Made by a program: the position numbers and the translations under genes | In this document: piece by piece, positions 1 to 10,007 of the stretch | Layout: the number at the start of each line of letters is the position of its first letter | Position numbering within the stretch: the first letter of the stretch is position 1 | DNA from: Chrysophaeum taylorii | Taxonomy: Eukaryota; Sar; Pelagophyceae; Pelagomonadales; Pelagomonadaceae | Length of the DNA stretch: 49,515 nucleotides | Reading direction: 5' to 3' | Assembly: GCA_029834535.1 (NCBI GenBank) | Contig: JAQMWT010000483.1 | Coordinates: 1 to 49,515, forward strand | The notes under the pieces: generated by a model | Told to the model about the DNA's origin: nothing | Databases searched by the model: none | Seen by the model: only the letters and a program-made list of their open reading frames with translations

Positions 1-109
1 TGGGGATCGCCAACGCATTAGGCCGGGCTCGCTGTGCCCTCACCGCCCTCACCCATGTCGCCGCCTCGGGGAACCTCACCCAGGCCGCCCGATCCCAGCA
101 GGACGTCAC
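1..109. repeat. Dispersed repeat module U, copy 1
   Basis: This stretch recurs almost base for base, in the same orientation, at 9497-9606, with a few substitutions and a one-base indel. In the second site it sits directly beside module W (9608-9738). Here it is separated from the W counterpart by about 360 bp. No protein domain is recognisable in it. It begins at the window edge, so its true extent is unknown. Confidence 0.8.
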
Positions 110-256
110 CCTTCGTCGCACGTACGTCCGGCGGCAGCATGCGCACGACCTACGGGCGGGGCCCGTCCTCTCTTCGCCTGCCCCACGACTCGGCGATGAC
201 CCCGACTAGGTCCCGCGTACTTATCTCCGCCCGTCAGGCACATCCCTCCTACCCCA

Positions 257-325
257 CAAACCCACCCACATCCTTCATGCCCCCCACACACCCCCTCTTA
301 GCAGTCGACATTTAAAGACAAACAG
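257..325. repeat. Dispersed repeat module V, copy 1
   Basis: About 70 bp matching 9352-9422 in direct orientation, ending in a run of CAGACAAA units. The order of modules differs between the two sites (U then V here, V then U at 9.4 kb), so the sites are rearranged relative to one another. Confidence 0.75.
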
Positions 326-339
326 ACAAACAGACAGAC

Positions 340-409
340 AAACATCTGTCGATTAGTATAAAAATTGTAATAAGAAACATCTGTCGATTAGTATAAAAAT
401 TGTAATAAG
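340..409. repeat. Perfect 35-bp tandem duplication
   Basis: Two identical 35-bp units (340-374 and 375-409), each beginning AAACATCTGTCGATT and ending GTAATAAG, stand head to tail. Perfect identity suggests a recent duplication or an array that is still slipping. Confidence 0.9.
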
Positions 410-472
410 TGTCACAAGTTTGAGTTGCTTCACATTGCTTTCCTTACCCCTGGCGGTTACCCCTTTCGGTAT

Positions 473-603
473 GAAGCTCGTGGGCAGTTTGAAGGTTGGA
501 CGACAGGAAGGAAGCGCTCCTCAACCCGCTCGGCACCCTCGAGAAGTCAAGGGCACGGTCGAAGCAAGGTAAGAAGTTAGCGCGCATAATCCTTTCCTGC
601 CGC
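473..603. repeat. 131-bp module W, inverted copy of 9608-9738
   Basis: The reverse complement of 9608-9738 aligns here over exactly 131 bp without gaps and with about nine substitutions. The pair brackets about 9 kb as an inverted repeat. It also supplies the first 36 codons of the open frame that starts at 496, so those residues probably belong to the repeat and not to a MULE protein. Confidence 0.85.
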
Positions 604-1167
604 AAGCTGCGCGCTCCAGTCTCAGGAGTTGTTGCCAAGCTAGAGGAGACCGTGCTGCAGACAGAAAGTGCCGCCATGACATCAGTGCCGCCGACGATGG
701 CTCCTGTGTCGCAGAACTTAGCAGCGGTGGCAATCGCGCTCGGCGAGTCGTCGGAGGAGGAGAGTTTTGGGGAGGAAGAGATTGAGCAGGAGGCCGCCGC
801 GCTCGTGCGGCGCGCGGCTTTGACGGAGTCCGAGAAGAAGGCCAATAAGGCCAAGGCTGATAAGGAGCGCAAGGCACGGATCGCGGCGGAGGACGAGGAG
901 CAGTCCTGGCGCGCTCCGCGCTCGCTGAGGGAGCTCAGTACGGTCGACTGGGATAAAGAACTGCGTGCCGAGGAGTTGTTACGAGCGCGCGCCGTGCTGA
1001 ACTCGCACAACGGCGAGAAGGGAGAGTCGGTGGCGAGCTGGAAATCCAAAAAGGGAGCGCTGGTGACGGCGATGGAGTACTCCGAGGCCTCGGGTGCGTC
1101 GTTCCTTACGTTCCTAGACACGGCCCATCCGCGCTCCAAAGTCAAGCCCGTCAACAACCGTACGTAG
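496..1167 (+). CDS. Acidic, coiled-coil-like protein upstream of the MULE transposase
   Basis: A 223-codon frame with no domain I recognise. The first 36 residues come from dispersed module W, so a more natural start is the ATG near 676. The remainder is rich in Glu, Ala, Lys and Arg, with an acidic stretch and a long predicted helix (roughly residues 85-160). It is in the same frame as the transposase frame starting at 1240 and ends at a TAG. The TAG lies inside a possible short intron: GTACGTAG donor near 1160 and CGTCTCAG acceptor near 1232. It may be the N-terminal part of the MULE protein or an unrelated transposon ORF. Expression is uncertain. Confidence 0.4.
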   Translation: MDDRKEALLNPLGTLEKSRARSKQGKKLARIILSCRKLRAPVSGVVAKLEETVLQTESAAMTSVPPTMAPVSQNLAAVAIALGESSEEESFGEEEIEQEAAALVRRAALTESEKKANKAKADKERKARIAAEDEEQSWRAPRSLRELSTVDWDKELRAEELLRARAVLNSHNGEKGESVASWKSKKGALVTAMEYSEASGASFLTFLDTAHPRSKVKPVNNRT

Positions 1168-1239
1168 CTGCGAGCGGCCTGTACGCGGCTGACGTGTCCC
1201 CATTTATTCGACGCCCGCCGCCGCGACGTCTCAGGCGTC

Positions 1240-3115
1240 GTGTCCTGGAGGCTTGTAAACTTCAAGCAACACGACCCGGATTGCGGGATGCTCTCGGTCG
1301 ATGGGCGTCGTGATAGACAAGACGCCGACTCGCACCCGCACCGCGATCGCAGGACGGCTTACTCGGCGGAAGTCTTGGCTCAAGCCGCCGTGCAGTCCCA
1401 AAGGGGAAACCGCATGTCCGTGCCCCGCTCAGGTGACAAGGCGGTACTCGCACCCATTTGTCTTGTGACCCCTTCCGAAGACCGAGTAACGCGTGTGACG
1501 TCGATGGCTGCCCTCCAGCTCCGTGGAAAGCCGAGCGACAACCTGAAGAAAATCAAACCCTACATCCAAGCGCTACAGGACGCGGGCTGGCACGCCAAGT
1601 TGCTCACTGCCACCGCCGATGAAATGAACGCTATCGTCGTAGCACGCGCCAAGGCGGACCTCAAGCACTTAAACAAGGGCCGGCCCCGTGAGAAGCAGGT
1701 CACCCTAGACGAGGCAACGTTGCCGCGGGCCCATCCGGATAAGGTCTATTACAGGGGCTGGGTCGTCGCTCCGCCCACGACCTGGAGGATGCTCCAGGGC
1801 AACTTGATCAAGCCAGTGTTTGCGGCCGATTTCGCCAGGGCCAAGCATGTCGACGGCGGTAATTTCGGCGCCGTGACGGGCTACGACTCGAACTACCACA
1901 TCACTCCCCTCGTCTTCATGCACACCACCGAGAACGAGTCCACGGAGAGCTAGTCGCGACTGTTCCGCGAGGGTAAGGAGTACTACGGCGAGGAAAAGGT
2001 CGACACTGCCACCACCGTGTTCATCGTCGACGGCGATAAGGGCGGTGCTGCCGCTATTCAGAATGAAATTCATCGTGGACGCATGTTTCTGTGCAAGGAG
2101 CACAGAGGAACCTTGCTCGCCGGCAAATCCGGCACCAAGGGAGCCAAGGATCGGTACTTCAACTTCGTATTCGTCCGAGTCTCGCAATGCCGCCTTTTGT
2201 CACTCTCAATGTTGTCAATCTCGTGTTAGCGACAGACGTTTCACAGGTGGAGGCGACGAGCGAGCACGCACAGCAGGTTGCGTACGAGAAGCTCTCGCCG
2301 AAGGAAAAATCGTTCGTGGACAAGTTCCCACGAGATGTTCAGTGCGCGCTGCAGAACGCGGGTCTCCTCCACAAGAAGCACACCTCAAACCAGGTCGAGT
2401 CGCTCTGGTCTCTGTTAAAGGAGGTCCGGAAAATCGAGGACCCGGCTGCTGCATTTGTTCGTTTCGTCGAGATGAGCGAGGAGAAGATTGACAAGTATGC
2501 GGCAGTGGCGAGCAGCATGTCGACATTTGCGACGAAAAAAGCGATCGGCAAGCTCGCCGAGGTCGAAGTGGCCGCGAGGGATCAAGTGACGCGCATCGCC
2601 TGGTCTGGCGGGGGGGGGGCAGGCGCGCGCCTTCTGCAGTCGACGTCTTCCACGTGAATATCCACCATGACTGCCCAACCTGCGATTGTGGCGGACCCCA
2701 ATTTAACGAGTTTCCGCGCATTCACGTTGCCGCTGTTATCAATGAGTGCGCGGGCAAGACGCTGCAGGAGTGCGTCTCGCGCCTCGACACGACGGCCCTG
2801 ATGAAGTCTCAGTATCTTGCCACCGGCCAGTTGCCTGTGCCGGACTTTGGCTCGGTGGTCCCGGCCGAGACGGCCCTTACCAAGCCGCTCGCCGTCCCAC
2901 GGCCTCGCGGAAGGCCCAAAATGAAGCGCGGCGGTGGCCGCAACGACGCCGTCAAGGCCGCTGCGAAGAGGATGAGAGCGGAGCGGAATCACCAACGGAT
3001 GGACGACAGTGGCGACGACGAACCCCACCGTCATCTTCGCCAGACAGCCGCTCGGGCAGCCCATGCCAGCGCTGAGGCTTTTTGCCAGCTCCCGGGTAAC
3101 AACGCCGTTCTCTAA
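1240..3115 (+). pseudogene. MULE (Mutator-like) transposase, broken by a stop and frameshifts
   Basis: Pieces of one MULE transposase lie in order. Frame 1 (1240-2229) carries the first catalytic block (VFAADFARAK followed by the G-x-V-x-G-x-D-S-N motif near 1830-1890), then an in-frame TAG at 1951. The same frame continues into VFIVDGDKGG (second Asp) and the CKEH block. A frameshift near 2150-2230 leads to the C-terminal block with TSNQVESLWSLLKEVR. A second shift at or near a run of ten G (2610-2619) leads to a SWIM-type zinc finger (CDC...PRIH, with the third Cys replaced by Arg) and the GRPKMKR tail. The family cuts and pastes DNA with a DDE catalytic core. With one stop and two shifts this copy cannot make a full protein. 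Terminal inverted repeats were not identified. Confidence 0.8.
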
Positions 3116-3116
3116 A

Positions 3117-4053
3117 CTGGCTCCACTCGCTCACCACCATCACAGTCATTTCAATATCGACATCTTGGACCTCGTCAGCGTCATCATCTTCTTAAGATGA
3201 TTATCATCACCGAAGCAGCTCGGCTCCTCCTACCTCCCTACGTCCCTCCCCCCTGTGTCGCACCTAGCGACTCCAGACAAGTCCGCACAACAACACGCCA
3301 TCGTCACCTGAATCTCAGACTGACGATTCTTCGCTCAACACAAGCGATGTAAAGCGCAAAATTTAATAAGAGGCCGCGAGCTGCTTTGAATGCATGGCAG
3401 GTAGTGCTGGTAAAGCGACGCGCGAGAAAATAACCGAGCGGCGAGCCGTGCCGTGTCGTGTCGTCCTGTCTTGTGACGTGATGTCGCCAGCGCCGTTGGA
3501 GAGAAGAGGATAAGATGGAAGAGCGCGTGCCCGCGCGCCGCAGCAGGCACCCGCGCCGCCTGCTGCGGCGCGCTGCGTTGAGGTGCGTCACCTGCTGCGG
3601 CGCGCTGTGTTGAGTCATCTTATCACGTGACAATAGTGTAGCACTGATAGCAATTATTACACGATACACGACACTTACACGAAGAGCGTCAAAAAAAAGT
3701 GACACTGATAAGAGTTTACAAGAAAGTTGCGACAATACTTAAATTTAAGTGCAAGAGTTGTGACATTTATAACAGTTAATTAAAAAAAAGTGACATATTA
3801 AAATATTAAAAAATTATGACGTGACACTGATAACATTAAAATACAATTTGTGACACACAATACAATTTACATAATAAAGTGACACTTAAAACATTTTATG
3901 TACATAAAATGACACTTATAACAATTAAATGTACTAAAATTTCACATATAACAAATATTATAGTTCATATGACACATATAGCCACCGCGCTGTATTTGAA
4001 ATATGCGTGCGTGAAAATGGGGTAGGTATGCGAAAAATTAGTGATTTAAGCCC
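3117..4053. other. Noncoding stretch between the MULE relic and the pogo element
   Basis: I see no believable gene here. It holds a GC-rich part with two near-identical copies of a 24-bp CTGCTGCGGCGCGCTG unit (about 3559-3583 and 3590-3614), then strongly AT-rich DNA with a periodic motif, described separately. Open frames on the minus strand have no domain and low-complexity composition. Confidence 0.7.
3625..3980. repeat. AT-rich degenerate repeat with GTGACAC-TATAACA core
   Basis: About ten imperfect units, spaced roughly 25-45 bp, share a core like GTGACACTTATAACA followed by A/T-rich sequence. Clear examples lie at about 3700, 3760, 3790, 3820, 3850, 3880, 3908 and 3965. The units are too diverged for a clean period. 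This looks like an old minisatellite, perhaps the AT-rich subterminal part of a transposon. Confidence 0.65.
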
Positions 4054-4055
4054 TA

Positions 4056-6632
4056 CAGGCGGGTCGACACTAAAAATTACTGTTTTGTTGCAAGGGCCGT
4101 ACCATGGACCGAACTCGACCAACGAGCGATGTGAGACGCTCAGGAGTACTCCCGACCACTCTCCTTTCGGACCTGGGGCACGCCATACCCCAGTTTGACG
4201 TGATCGTGGCATGGTGTGGGGTCATGTCTAGGAGTACCCGACACTAAAAATTACACGGCATGATGAAGGGAAGGATGGCCCACTAGGGGCACTAGGCGTC
4301 GAAATAAGCATGACCGTAGCTCCCGGAGTGTCGGTGGGGTCCCTGGGAGCTGCTTTGGGGCGGGTCTAGGTAGCTGGTTGGTTCGTGGCTGGGGTCACCA
4401 ACGGCGGCGACGACCGAATTCGGCGTCGCTGTCCTCCTCGTCCTCATCTTCAGCATCAGCATCATCCGGCACGGCAAATGCAAGATCCTCCAGCGCCTTT
4501 TTGCACGCCTTCTTACTGTACCGCTTCCGTTTGAGGTCCCCGCAGATTTCGCAGTACTTGAGTTTGCTGGCGTCGCATACGGCGCCATAGTCTTTACCGC
4601 AGACGCAGCCGTCCTTGCAGCGCTGCCACGCCTCGAAGCGTGCCGAGAAAGCCGCGTCCATCTCGGCCCGCTTTTGCGTGCGGGCGATGGCACGTCTGCG
4701 CTTGGCATCGCGTTCCTCAGCTCGGGCGGCCTCACGTGCCTTGCGCTTGCCAAGCAGGTCCGACAACTCGACCGAGCCGTGCCCGTCGGTGATGCGGATG
4801 CGGGATATATTCGGCTTCGTCGTCGTTTTCTCGATGGCCATGATACCTGCTTCCTTGGGGTCGACCTCGCGCTCGCTTTGGCCCTTGATGATGGCTTCGG
4901 GCTGGTCCAGCTTGGCCTGGAGGTACTGGACGGTGCCCTTCGGGACACCCTCGGGTGACGTGATGGTCGTGCTGAGCTTTTCGTTCCCACCGACCTTCGG
5001 CGGCGACAGCATGGCGAACTTGGACAGGTCCACATTCTTCCGTTCAAGTTTCGTCTGCTCGATGCCGACCTTACGGAAGGAGTGGACGCGATCGTCTGGG
5101 TCGCTCCAGAACCTGTGGAAGCTCGGATACTGGATACAAATCGAGAAACAAATCGAGACACACGCACGGCCAGATTTCAACGAGTATCCGGAGCTGGTCG
5201 GAGGTGTTCAGGGGCCGAGGCGAGGACAGACGCTTCTTGAAGTGTGACTTGGCCTTGTTGTAAGCCTCGTGGAATTTTTTGTTGTACTGGTCGAGGGCTT
5301 GGAGGAAGCCCGACGTGTTGGACGGTTCGAAGAACAGACAGAAGCCAACCGACCGGCAGAACTCGAGGACGGAAACGTCCTTGCGGCTTGCGTGGTTGTC
5401 AGACATGATGACGATGGGGCGAGGAATGCCGTGTGCCGCGACCTCCTTGTCCAGTATCGTCATCCGATCAAGGAAGGACACGGCGGTCTGGACGCCGCAC
5501 TCTGTATTCGAGATGAGGCCGAACGTGCTGTGCTGAAACTTCTGGTAGATTTTCTTGTCGAAGACCTGGAGTTCCTCCAAGGCGAGGCTCTCCGTGATGG
5601 CCTTGCGCGCAACGATATACTGGAGCCCGTAGTCCATGCCGCACAGGCCCCAGCACATCATGACGGTGTTGCACTCGCGGTTGTCGTAGGCCTCGGCCAA
5701 GCAGACGTCACTTTTGCCGGCCTCAAACTTGGTCTTGGCGTTCCCTTTGTTGTCGGCGTAGTCCACGAACTGGGGCGTCTCGTCGAGGTTCAGTATACGG
5801 CGGGGGTCCGATATGGCGCCGTGCTCGTCCATAATTCCCGAGGCCTTGAGCTCGACGCGAAGTCCGTGGATGCCCTCGAAGTGCTCTTCGACCATCTCGT
5901 CGCCGTTCACGGCGGCGCGCTTCGCCTCGATTTTTTGCTTGATCTTCGTGCTGATCCGGTGCGAGTTGCGAGCGAAGAAACCTACGAAGAATTTGTCCGA
6001 GGGCGAATGGCCGAACACAAGTTTGCAGTTGGCATTGTTGAACGGGATTTTTCTTGCGGCCGCCGGTTCTGAAGTCGACGATTGAGTAAAATATGGCGCA
6101 CTTTGACTCCAATCTCTTCGTAGCTTGGCGCGGCGCGGGCCTTGTTGCTCTCAACGATCCACCTCACAAGCGCCTGCTCCTCCTTCGGCGTGAGCAACGT
6201 CCGGTCCGAGCGAGTGTGCGTAACGGCTGTTTTATCAAACGAAACACGCCCCTTCAGTCTATCGTCGAGCTGTCTCCAGGTGACAAGCTCAATCCATTCT
6301 GGGTGGTCAGTCATGCACTTCTTGGCCCCGACTCCTTCCTTCTCGCAATACGCCGAGGCCTCCGCGAAGACTTTCTGCTGCTCGCGTTTCCTTTCCGAGT
6401 CCATCGCAGCCGTTTTCTTGTTGAAAACTCGCTTCGGAGTCGTTTTTTTCTCGCTGCAGCTTCTCCCGGGCTGTCATTGGGGGCGGCCCAGGCTTCTTCC
6501 GTACCTTGGGGTGCTCGGCCACCTTCGGCTCGGCTCTGGTGGCCTTCCTCGCCGCGGAAGTGACCATTTCGCCGAGATTCGAAAGAGCGGGTAATTTTTA
6601 GTGTCGGGTGATTTTCAGTGTCGACCCGCCTG
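4056..6632 (-). mobile_element. Pogo-like DNA transposon with TA target duplication
   Basis: The left end CAGGCGGGTCGACACT (4056-4071) is the exact reverse complement of the right end (6617-6632), and the match extends to 23 of 25 bases. TA dinucleotides flank both ends (4054-4055, 6633-6634), as expected for the Tc1/mariner/pogo superfamily. A partial extra copy of the end (CCGACACTAAAAATTAC) lies inside the left end near 4230. The right end holds two such copies in tandem (6594-6632). The interior is filled by one minus-strand transposase gene. The element is about 2.58 kb and looks structurally whole, so it could be recent or trans-mobilised. Confidence 0.9.
4395..6567 (-). CDS. Pogo-like transposase with DD35D core, probably one intron and one homopolymer frameshift
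   Basis: Minus-strand gene filling the pogo element. The N-terminal part (6567 to about 5990) has a basic start and a CENP-B-like helix-turn-helix block (WRQLDDRLKG, then LLTPKEEQALVRWI). The core frame (6018-5071) shows Asp in LNLDETPQ, Asp in MSDNHASR and Asp in LQALDQ, with 35 residues between the last two. The C-terminal frame (about 5112-4395) has HSFRKVGIEQ, then a Cys-rich segment and an acidic tail. Removing 5167-5113 as a 55-bp intron (GTGCGT...CACAG) joins core and tail in frame as ILVEIWP-FWSDPDD. A seven-A run (plus-strand T7, 6443-6449) shifts the frame near the N-terminus and could be a one-base error. The join near 6000-6090 is unresolved (intron or shift). The protein cuts and pastes the element in the nucleus. 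Confidence 0.8.
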
Positions 6633-6789
6633 TACTCCGATTTGGTGTGGGCTCTGTGCGCCCCCTAGGTCTGAAACTAGGCCCTATATTTGAAGTTCCG
6701 ACTCGGCTCCCGACGAGCGTCACCGAAAAGCTTAAGTGCACATGGCCAGTATATATCCTTCAATCAGTTCCCCCTCGACCCCCCCGATA

Positions 6790-7445
6790 ATTTCATCGAA
6801 CTCAAGCCTCCATTGACCCCCGCCAAGAACCACGCCTGGGCCGCTGAGGCGCGGGCCTCGGCGTCCCAGGCGCGCACCTCCGCCTCCGAGGCGCGGGCCT
6901 CGGCATCCCGGACGCGCACCTCTGACAAAATCTCGACTCGGTGTCGAGCTCCATCAGCAGCTCGACACAGCGCCTCGAGCTCGCACTCCTGCTTCTTTAT
7001 CGTGCTGGCGTTGAAGGTGACGAGCTCTCGATGCCGGCGTACTTCGACTTGAAGATCGTCGACCTGGTGGTAGGCGGCTAGCTCTGCTGCAGCTTGGTCT
7101 TAACGTCCTCTTTCTCGTACTCGAGGTGCCTGACGCGCGCTCTCAGCCTCGCGATCTCCGTTGAGTGACCCTAGGCTTCGAGCTTGGGCTTTGCCATGAT
7201 GGCCTCGGGTTGCCGGTACGGGGCTGGCGACGGCGTGTCGTCGTACTCCTCGTCCGAATTTGGCGGTGCTTTGTTCGGCGTCGACTGAGCCCGCATCTTG
7301 TTCGTACTCGGCATTGGGTCTCGGTGGAGGCCAGGGCCGTGGCGAAGTCGGGGGCCGCGGCGGGGACTGGGGCCTCCACAGCACGCGGCTTGGGATAGCC
7401 GCCGGCGCCGGCGCCGTACTCCGAGAGCATGGCCCACGTCGCTGT
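6790..7445 (-). pseudogene. Decayed coiled-coil protein gene, minus strand
   Basis: On the minus strand one frame (about 7437 to 7090) reads NKMRAQSTPNKAPPNS, continues to a stop (TAG), and then in the same frame gives EIARLRARVRHLEYEKED, a clear heptad-like segment. Further in-frame or shifted pieces give DDLQVEVRRHRELV and repeated ARASEAEVRAWDAE. The whole reads as a long coiled coil preceded by a Pro/Ala-rich head, interrupted by at least two stops. I do not recognise the family. It adjoins the right end of the pogo element, and its function is unknown. Confidence 0.45.
6846..6926. repeat. Two 42-bp tandem units encoding coiled-coil repeats
   Basis: Units 6846-6887 and 6888-6926 begin GAGGCGCGGGCCTCGGC. 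On the minus strand 42 bp equals 14 codons (two heptads), matching the coiled-coil reading of the host pseudogene. Confidence 0.7.
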
Positions 7446-7655
7446 ATTCGGCCAGTCCCAGGCCGGACAGGTGGGCAGGTGGTTTTGGTCCCGCGGCTTC
7501 CGCCTGCGCCGCATTGGCAATGAATACGGCGGGGGGGGGGTGCCCGTGAACTTCGTCGGGTTACTGCAGTACGACCAGTGCCTCCGGCCAGCCGCATCTT
7601 TGTGGTGCTGCCTTCGAAGAGTCGGACCAAGATCTCTAGTGAGCGTTATCTTAAC

Positions 7656-7737
7656 TAACTTCAGACCTCTCCCGAGGCATGGGAGCCAGAGCATGGGAGC
7701 CAGGCCGGACCGGCAGGAGCCGATCCGGAATCACAGA
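7656..7737 (-). repeat. TTAG-tailed dispersed repeat, short copy A
   Basis: Starts with a short AACT tail (TTAACTAACTTCAGACC) and matches the first about 80 bp of the repeat family seen at 20.6, 21.0, 28.3, 46.1 and 47.8 kb. It contains an internal duplication of GCATGGGAGCCAG. It stops at about the same point as the 80-bp copy at 20995-21074. Orientation is assigned by taking the TTAG tail as the 3' end. Confidence 0.75.
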
Positions 7738-8376
7738 GGAAAATCGCGCAGTTGGGGCAAAGGCGAGGGACGAGGACTGGTTGATTGCGGACCGCCACCG
7801 CGCGCGGTCTTGTGCGAGGTCGTGCAAAAGCGTCGCAGACCGCGGACGTGTTGGTCCACGAACAATCGACCTGTCCGTCGCGTTCTGCCCAACCGAGCGA
7901 ACCCCACCCCAGCGCGGACTTTCCGGGTGCTAACTGGCCAGCCCGGGAGTGAGCGCGGCTTTCGTAGTCCACAGTGAGATTTAGACTCGCACCAACGCGT
8001 CGTGCGAAGCCAACGTCGACTTCCCACCAGCCTTCGGCGTCTAATGCTGTCGCTACCGCACAAATTTGATCCGCAGCCGATGCTGGAAGTACCATAAGGA
8101 CGCGGCCACAGCACACTCCGATTACAACACCGCCTGCCCTCCGCAAAATGGCCTGACCGACAGAGAAGGTCGTGAACTTTCCGTAGACGCAAAGTGCGGA
8201 TAGCGCAGCGCTGCTCCGTTCGCGTGCTTTCCGCGGCCCGAAGTTGGTGTTCGATTTAGAACATATTGTGCCGTCGCAGACGGGGCATCCAGCGGATTTC
8301 CCCACACAGAGATACGGGGGGGCGACACGCAAAGGTTAGCATGCCAACAAATCGATGACTCAGATTAGTTGAGACA
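7738..8376. other. GC-rich stretch with no recognisable gene
   Basis: A long minus-strand frame (8332 to 7661) is open here but runs into the dispersed repeat and shows no domain that I recognise. GC richness alone can keep such a frame open. I see no RNA gene or element ends. Confidence 0.6.
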
Positions 8377-8721
8377 AGTGCAGGCCTGTAAGTTCACCTA
8401 GTCCCAATCTCTAACCGTAGTAAGTTCACCTGGTCCCAGTAAGTTCACCTGGTCAGTTAGTTCACTTAGTCCCAATCTCTATCCCGGCGTAAACCCACTC
8501 GTGCTCACACCCACTCACCCCACTCTCCTTTGAGCTCGTCGCTCTCACCTCCGCTAATCTAAGCTGCTTTGATCCGTACACGCCGCTAGCCTTTGCGTTT
8601 ACTCTAAAAACCCCAGTAAGTTCACTTGGTCCCAGTAAGTTCACCTGGTCACTAAGTCTAAGTTCACCTAGTCCCAATCTCTAACCCCAGTAAGTTCACC
8701 TGGTCCCAGTAAGTTCACCTA
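8377..8721. repeat. Minisatellite-like AGTAAGTTCACCTGGTCCC array, two clusters
   Basis: Units of about 17 bp (AGTAAGTTCACCTGGTC with CTAGTCCCAATCTCTAACC spacers) occur at 8387-8480 and 8612-8721, roughly nine units in all, separated by about 130 bp of unique sequence. The same unit plus spacer appears once, inverted, at about 35404-35437 beside a copia LTR-like region. Confidence 0.8.
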
Positions 8722-8750
8722 TAGTGCGCGTGTAGACGCCGGGAGGGGGC

Positions 8751-9366
8751 TTATCGGTATTGCGCAGCACGTGTGGGGTAGGGTGGAGTCGTCGACCCAG
8801 ATGAGTTTATCCTCGGGGTTGCCGATCGACAGAGAGCCACGTAGAGCTGGACGTGGCAGAAGACGGGCTTGGGCAAGAGGACGCCGACCTCGCGGGGCGT
8901 CTGGCCCTGGCTCTTGTTGATCGTTTGGCGTAGGCGGGCCTTAAGGGATACAGGTTGGAGGAGCCTCGGTGACAACGACACGATCGATCATGTATCTGGT
9001 ACCGTTGCAGTGGCCGTGGGACGGGTCGAGGTTGCGAAGACCTTAAGCTCGCGCTCAAAGTCAGCATGCCGTTGGTTGTCAGGGAGTTGAAAACTCGACT
9101 GTAAAGAGCGAGGCGTCGGCTTCCGACCCAACCTAGTCGGCCGAAAAGAACTCCGACGCCTCGTCTCCGGGAAAGGCCGCGGTCATGCGCGCGTTGTCAG
9201 CATCGACAACATCGTTTCGACGGGGCGTGAGAATGGCGCGCTGAAAGAGCCGCCGCGGGTCGTGGAAATAGTCTGCGAGGTCGCCGTATACGGCTTGGAG
9301 GATCAATGCCTGGCTCGCAGGCCTACCTGATCCTAGCCCTAAATCGGGTAACAAACCCACCCACAT
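8751..9366 (-). pseudogene. Helitron-type PIF1 helicase C-terminal relic
   Basis: Three minus-strand frames give the C-terminal helicase blocks in order. From 9366: RAILTPRRNDVVDADNAR and FFSAD (the I-L-x-P-R-N block of PIF1/Helitron helicases). Around 9000: NCNGTRYMIDRVVV (the C-N-G-T-R block). From about 8945: TINKSQGQTPREVGVLLPK followed by QLYVALCR (motif VI). Frame changes and missing sequence between the blocks show decay. In Helitrons this domain unwinds DNA during rolling-circle transposition. The Rep/HUH part and element ends are not seen. Confidence 0.85.
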
Positions 9367-9422
9367 CCTTCATGCTCCCCACACACACCCCCCTCTTACC
9401 AGTCGACATTTAAAGACAAACA
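9352..9422. repeat. Dispersed repeat module V, copy 2
   Basis: Direct match to 257-325, including the tail ending in AAAGACAAACAGA. It overlaps the start of the helicase relic at its left edge. Confidence 0.75.
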
Positions 9423-9496
9423 GAACCTGAGTGGCAAGCGGCTGCGCCAACTTCACAGAGGCAAAGGCGGCCCAAACTCGCCGCATCTACCGTGAG

Positions 9497-9606
9497 TGGG
9501 GAATCGCCAACGCATTAGGCCGGGCTCGCTGTGCCCTCACCGCCCTCACCCATGTCGCCGCCTCGGGGAATCTCGCCCAGGCCGCCCGATCCCAGCAGGA
9601 CGTCAC
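9497..9606. repeat. Dispersed repeat module U, copy 2
   Basis: Direct match to 1-109. The junction with module W follows at once (9608), which suggests that U and W are parts of one larger repeat, complete here and rearranged at the left of the window. Confidence 0.8.
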
Positions 9607-9607
9607 T

Positions 9608-9738
9608 GCGGCAGGAAAGGATTATGCGCGCCGACTTCTTACCCTGCTTCGACTGTGCCCTCGACGTCTCGAGGGTACCGAGCGGGTTGAGGAGCGCTTC
9701 CTTCCTGTCGATCAACCTTCAAACTGCCCACGAGCTTC
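9608..9738. repeat. 131-bp module W, inverted relative to 473-603
   Basis: Gap-free inverted match to 473-603. The right edge abuts the truncated LTR of gypsy copy 1, which appears to be cut by this junction. Confidence 0.85.
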
Positions 9739-9744
9739 AATCCG

Positions 9745-9918
9745 AAGACTCGTGAAATGATTTATGGTTGAGATTAGTCGATTTGAAAAAGGGGAAACGC
9801 CTGGTGGCGTTGTAATACGTGCGTCAGGGGTTGAAGTAGAGTCCAGTAAACGGGAAGTGGGGTAGAGAACTCGACAGAACTAAGGGGTAAGGATGGCGGT
9901 GTGAGGGTTACCGCCACA
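9745..9918 (-). repeat. Truncated 3' LTR of gypsy copy 1
   Basis: On the minus strand the sequence starts TGTGGCGGTAACCC at 9918, like the TGTGGCGGCAACTCC start of the gypsy copy 2 LTRs. It is preceded by the same polypurine-like CAGGGGAGTC. Similarity decays after the first part and the LTR is cut at module W. The first roughly 60 bp are the best supported. Confidence 0.6.
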
Positions 9919-10007
9919 GGACTCCCCTGCTTTGATAGGAGCTGTCCTCAGCGACGGCGGGGGCGCGATTGAAGCAAGCTTCGGCGCGGACCGTCGGGGG
10001 ACAGGAC

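Noticed and set aside
3304..3735. Minus-strand frame of 143 codons
   Set aside because: Low-complexity, crosses the GC-rich direct repeats into AT-rich DNA, with no domain; most likely chance.
7661..8332. Minus-strand frame of 223 codons with several Cys
   Set aside because: Runs into the TTAG-tailed repeat, has no recognisable domain, and GC-rich DNA keeps frames open. Not listed as a gene.
8377..8721. CRISPR array
   Set aside because: Units are adjacent or irregularly spaced, spacers are themselves repeated, and the context is eukaryotic transposons.
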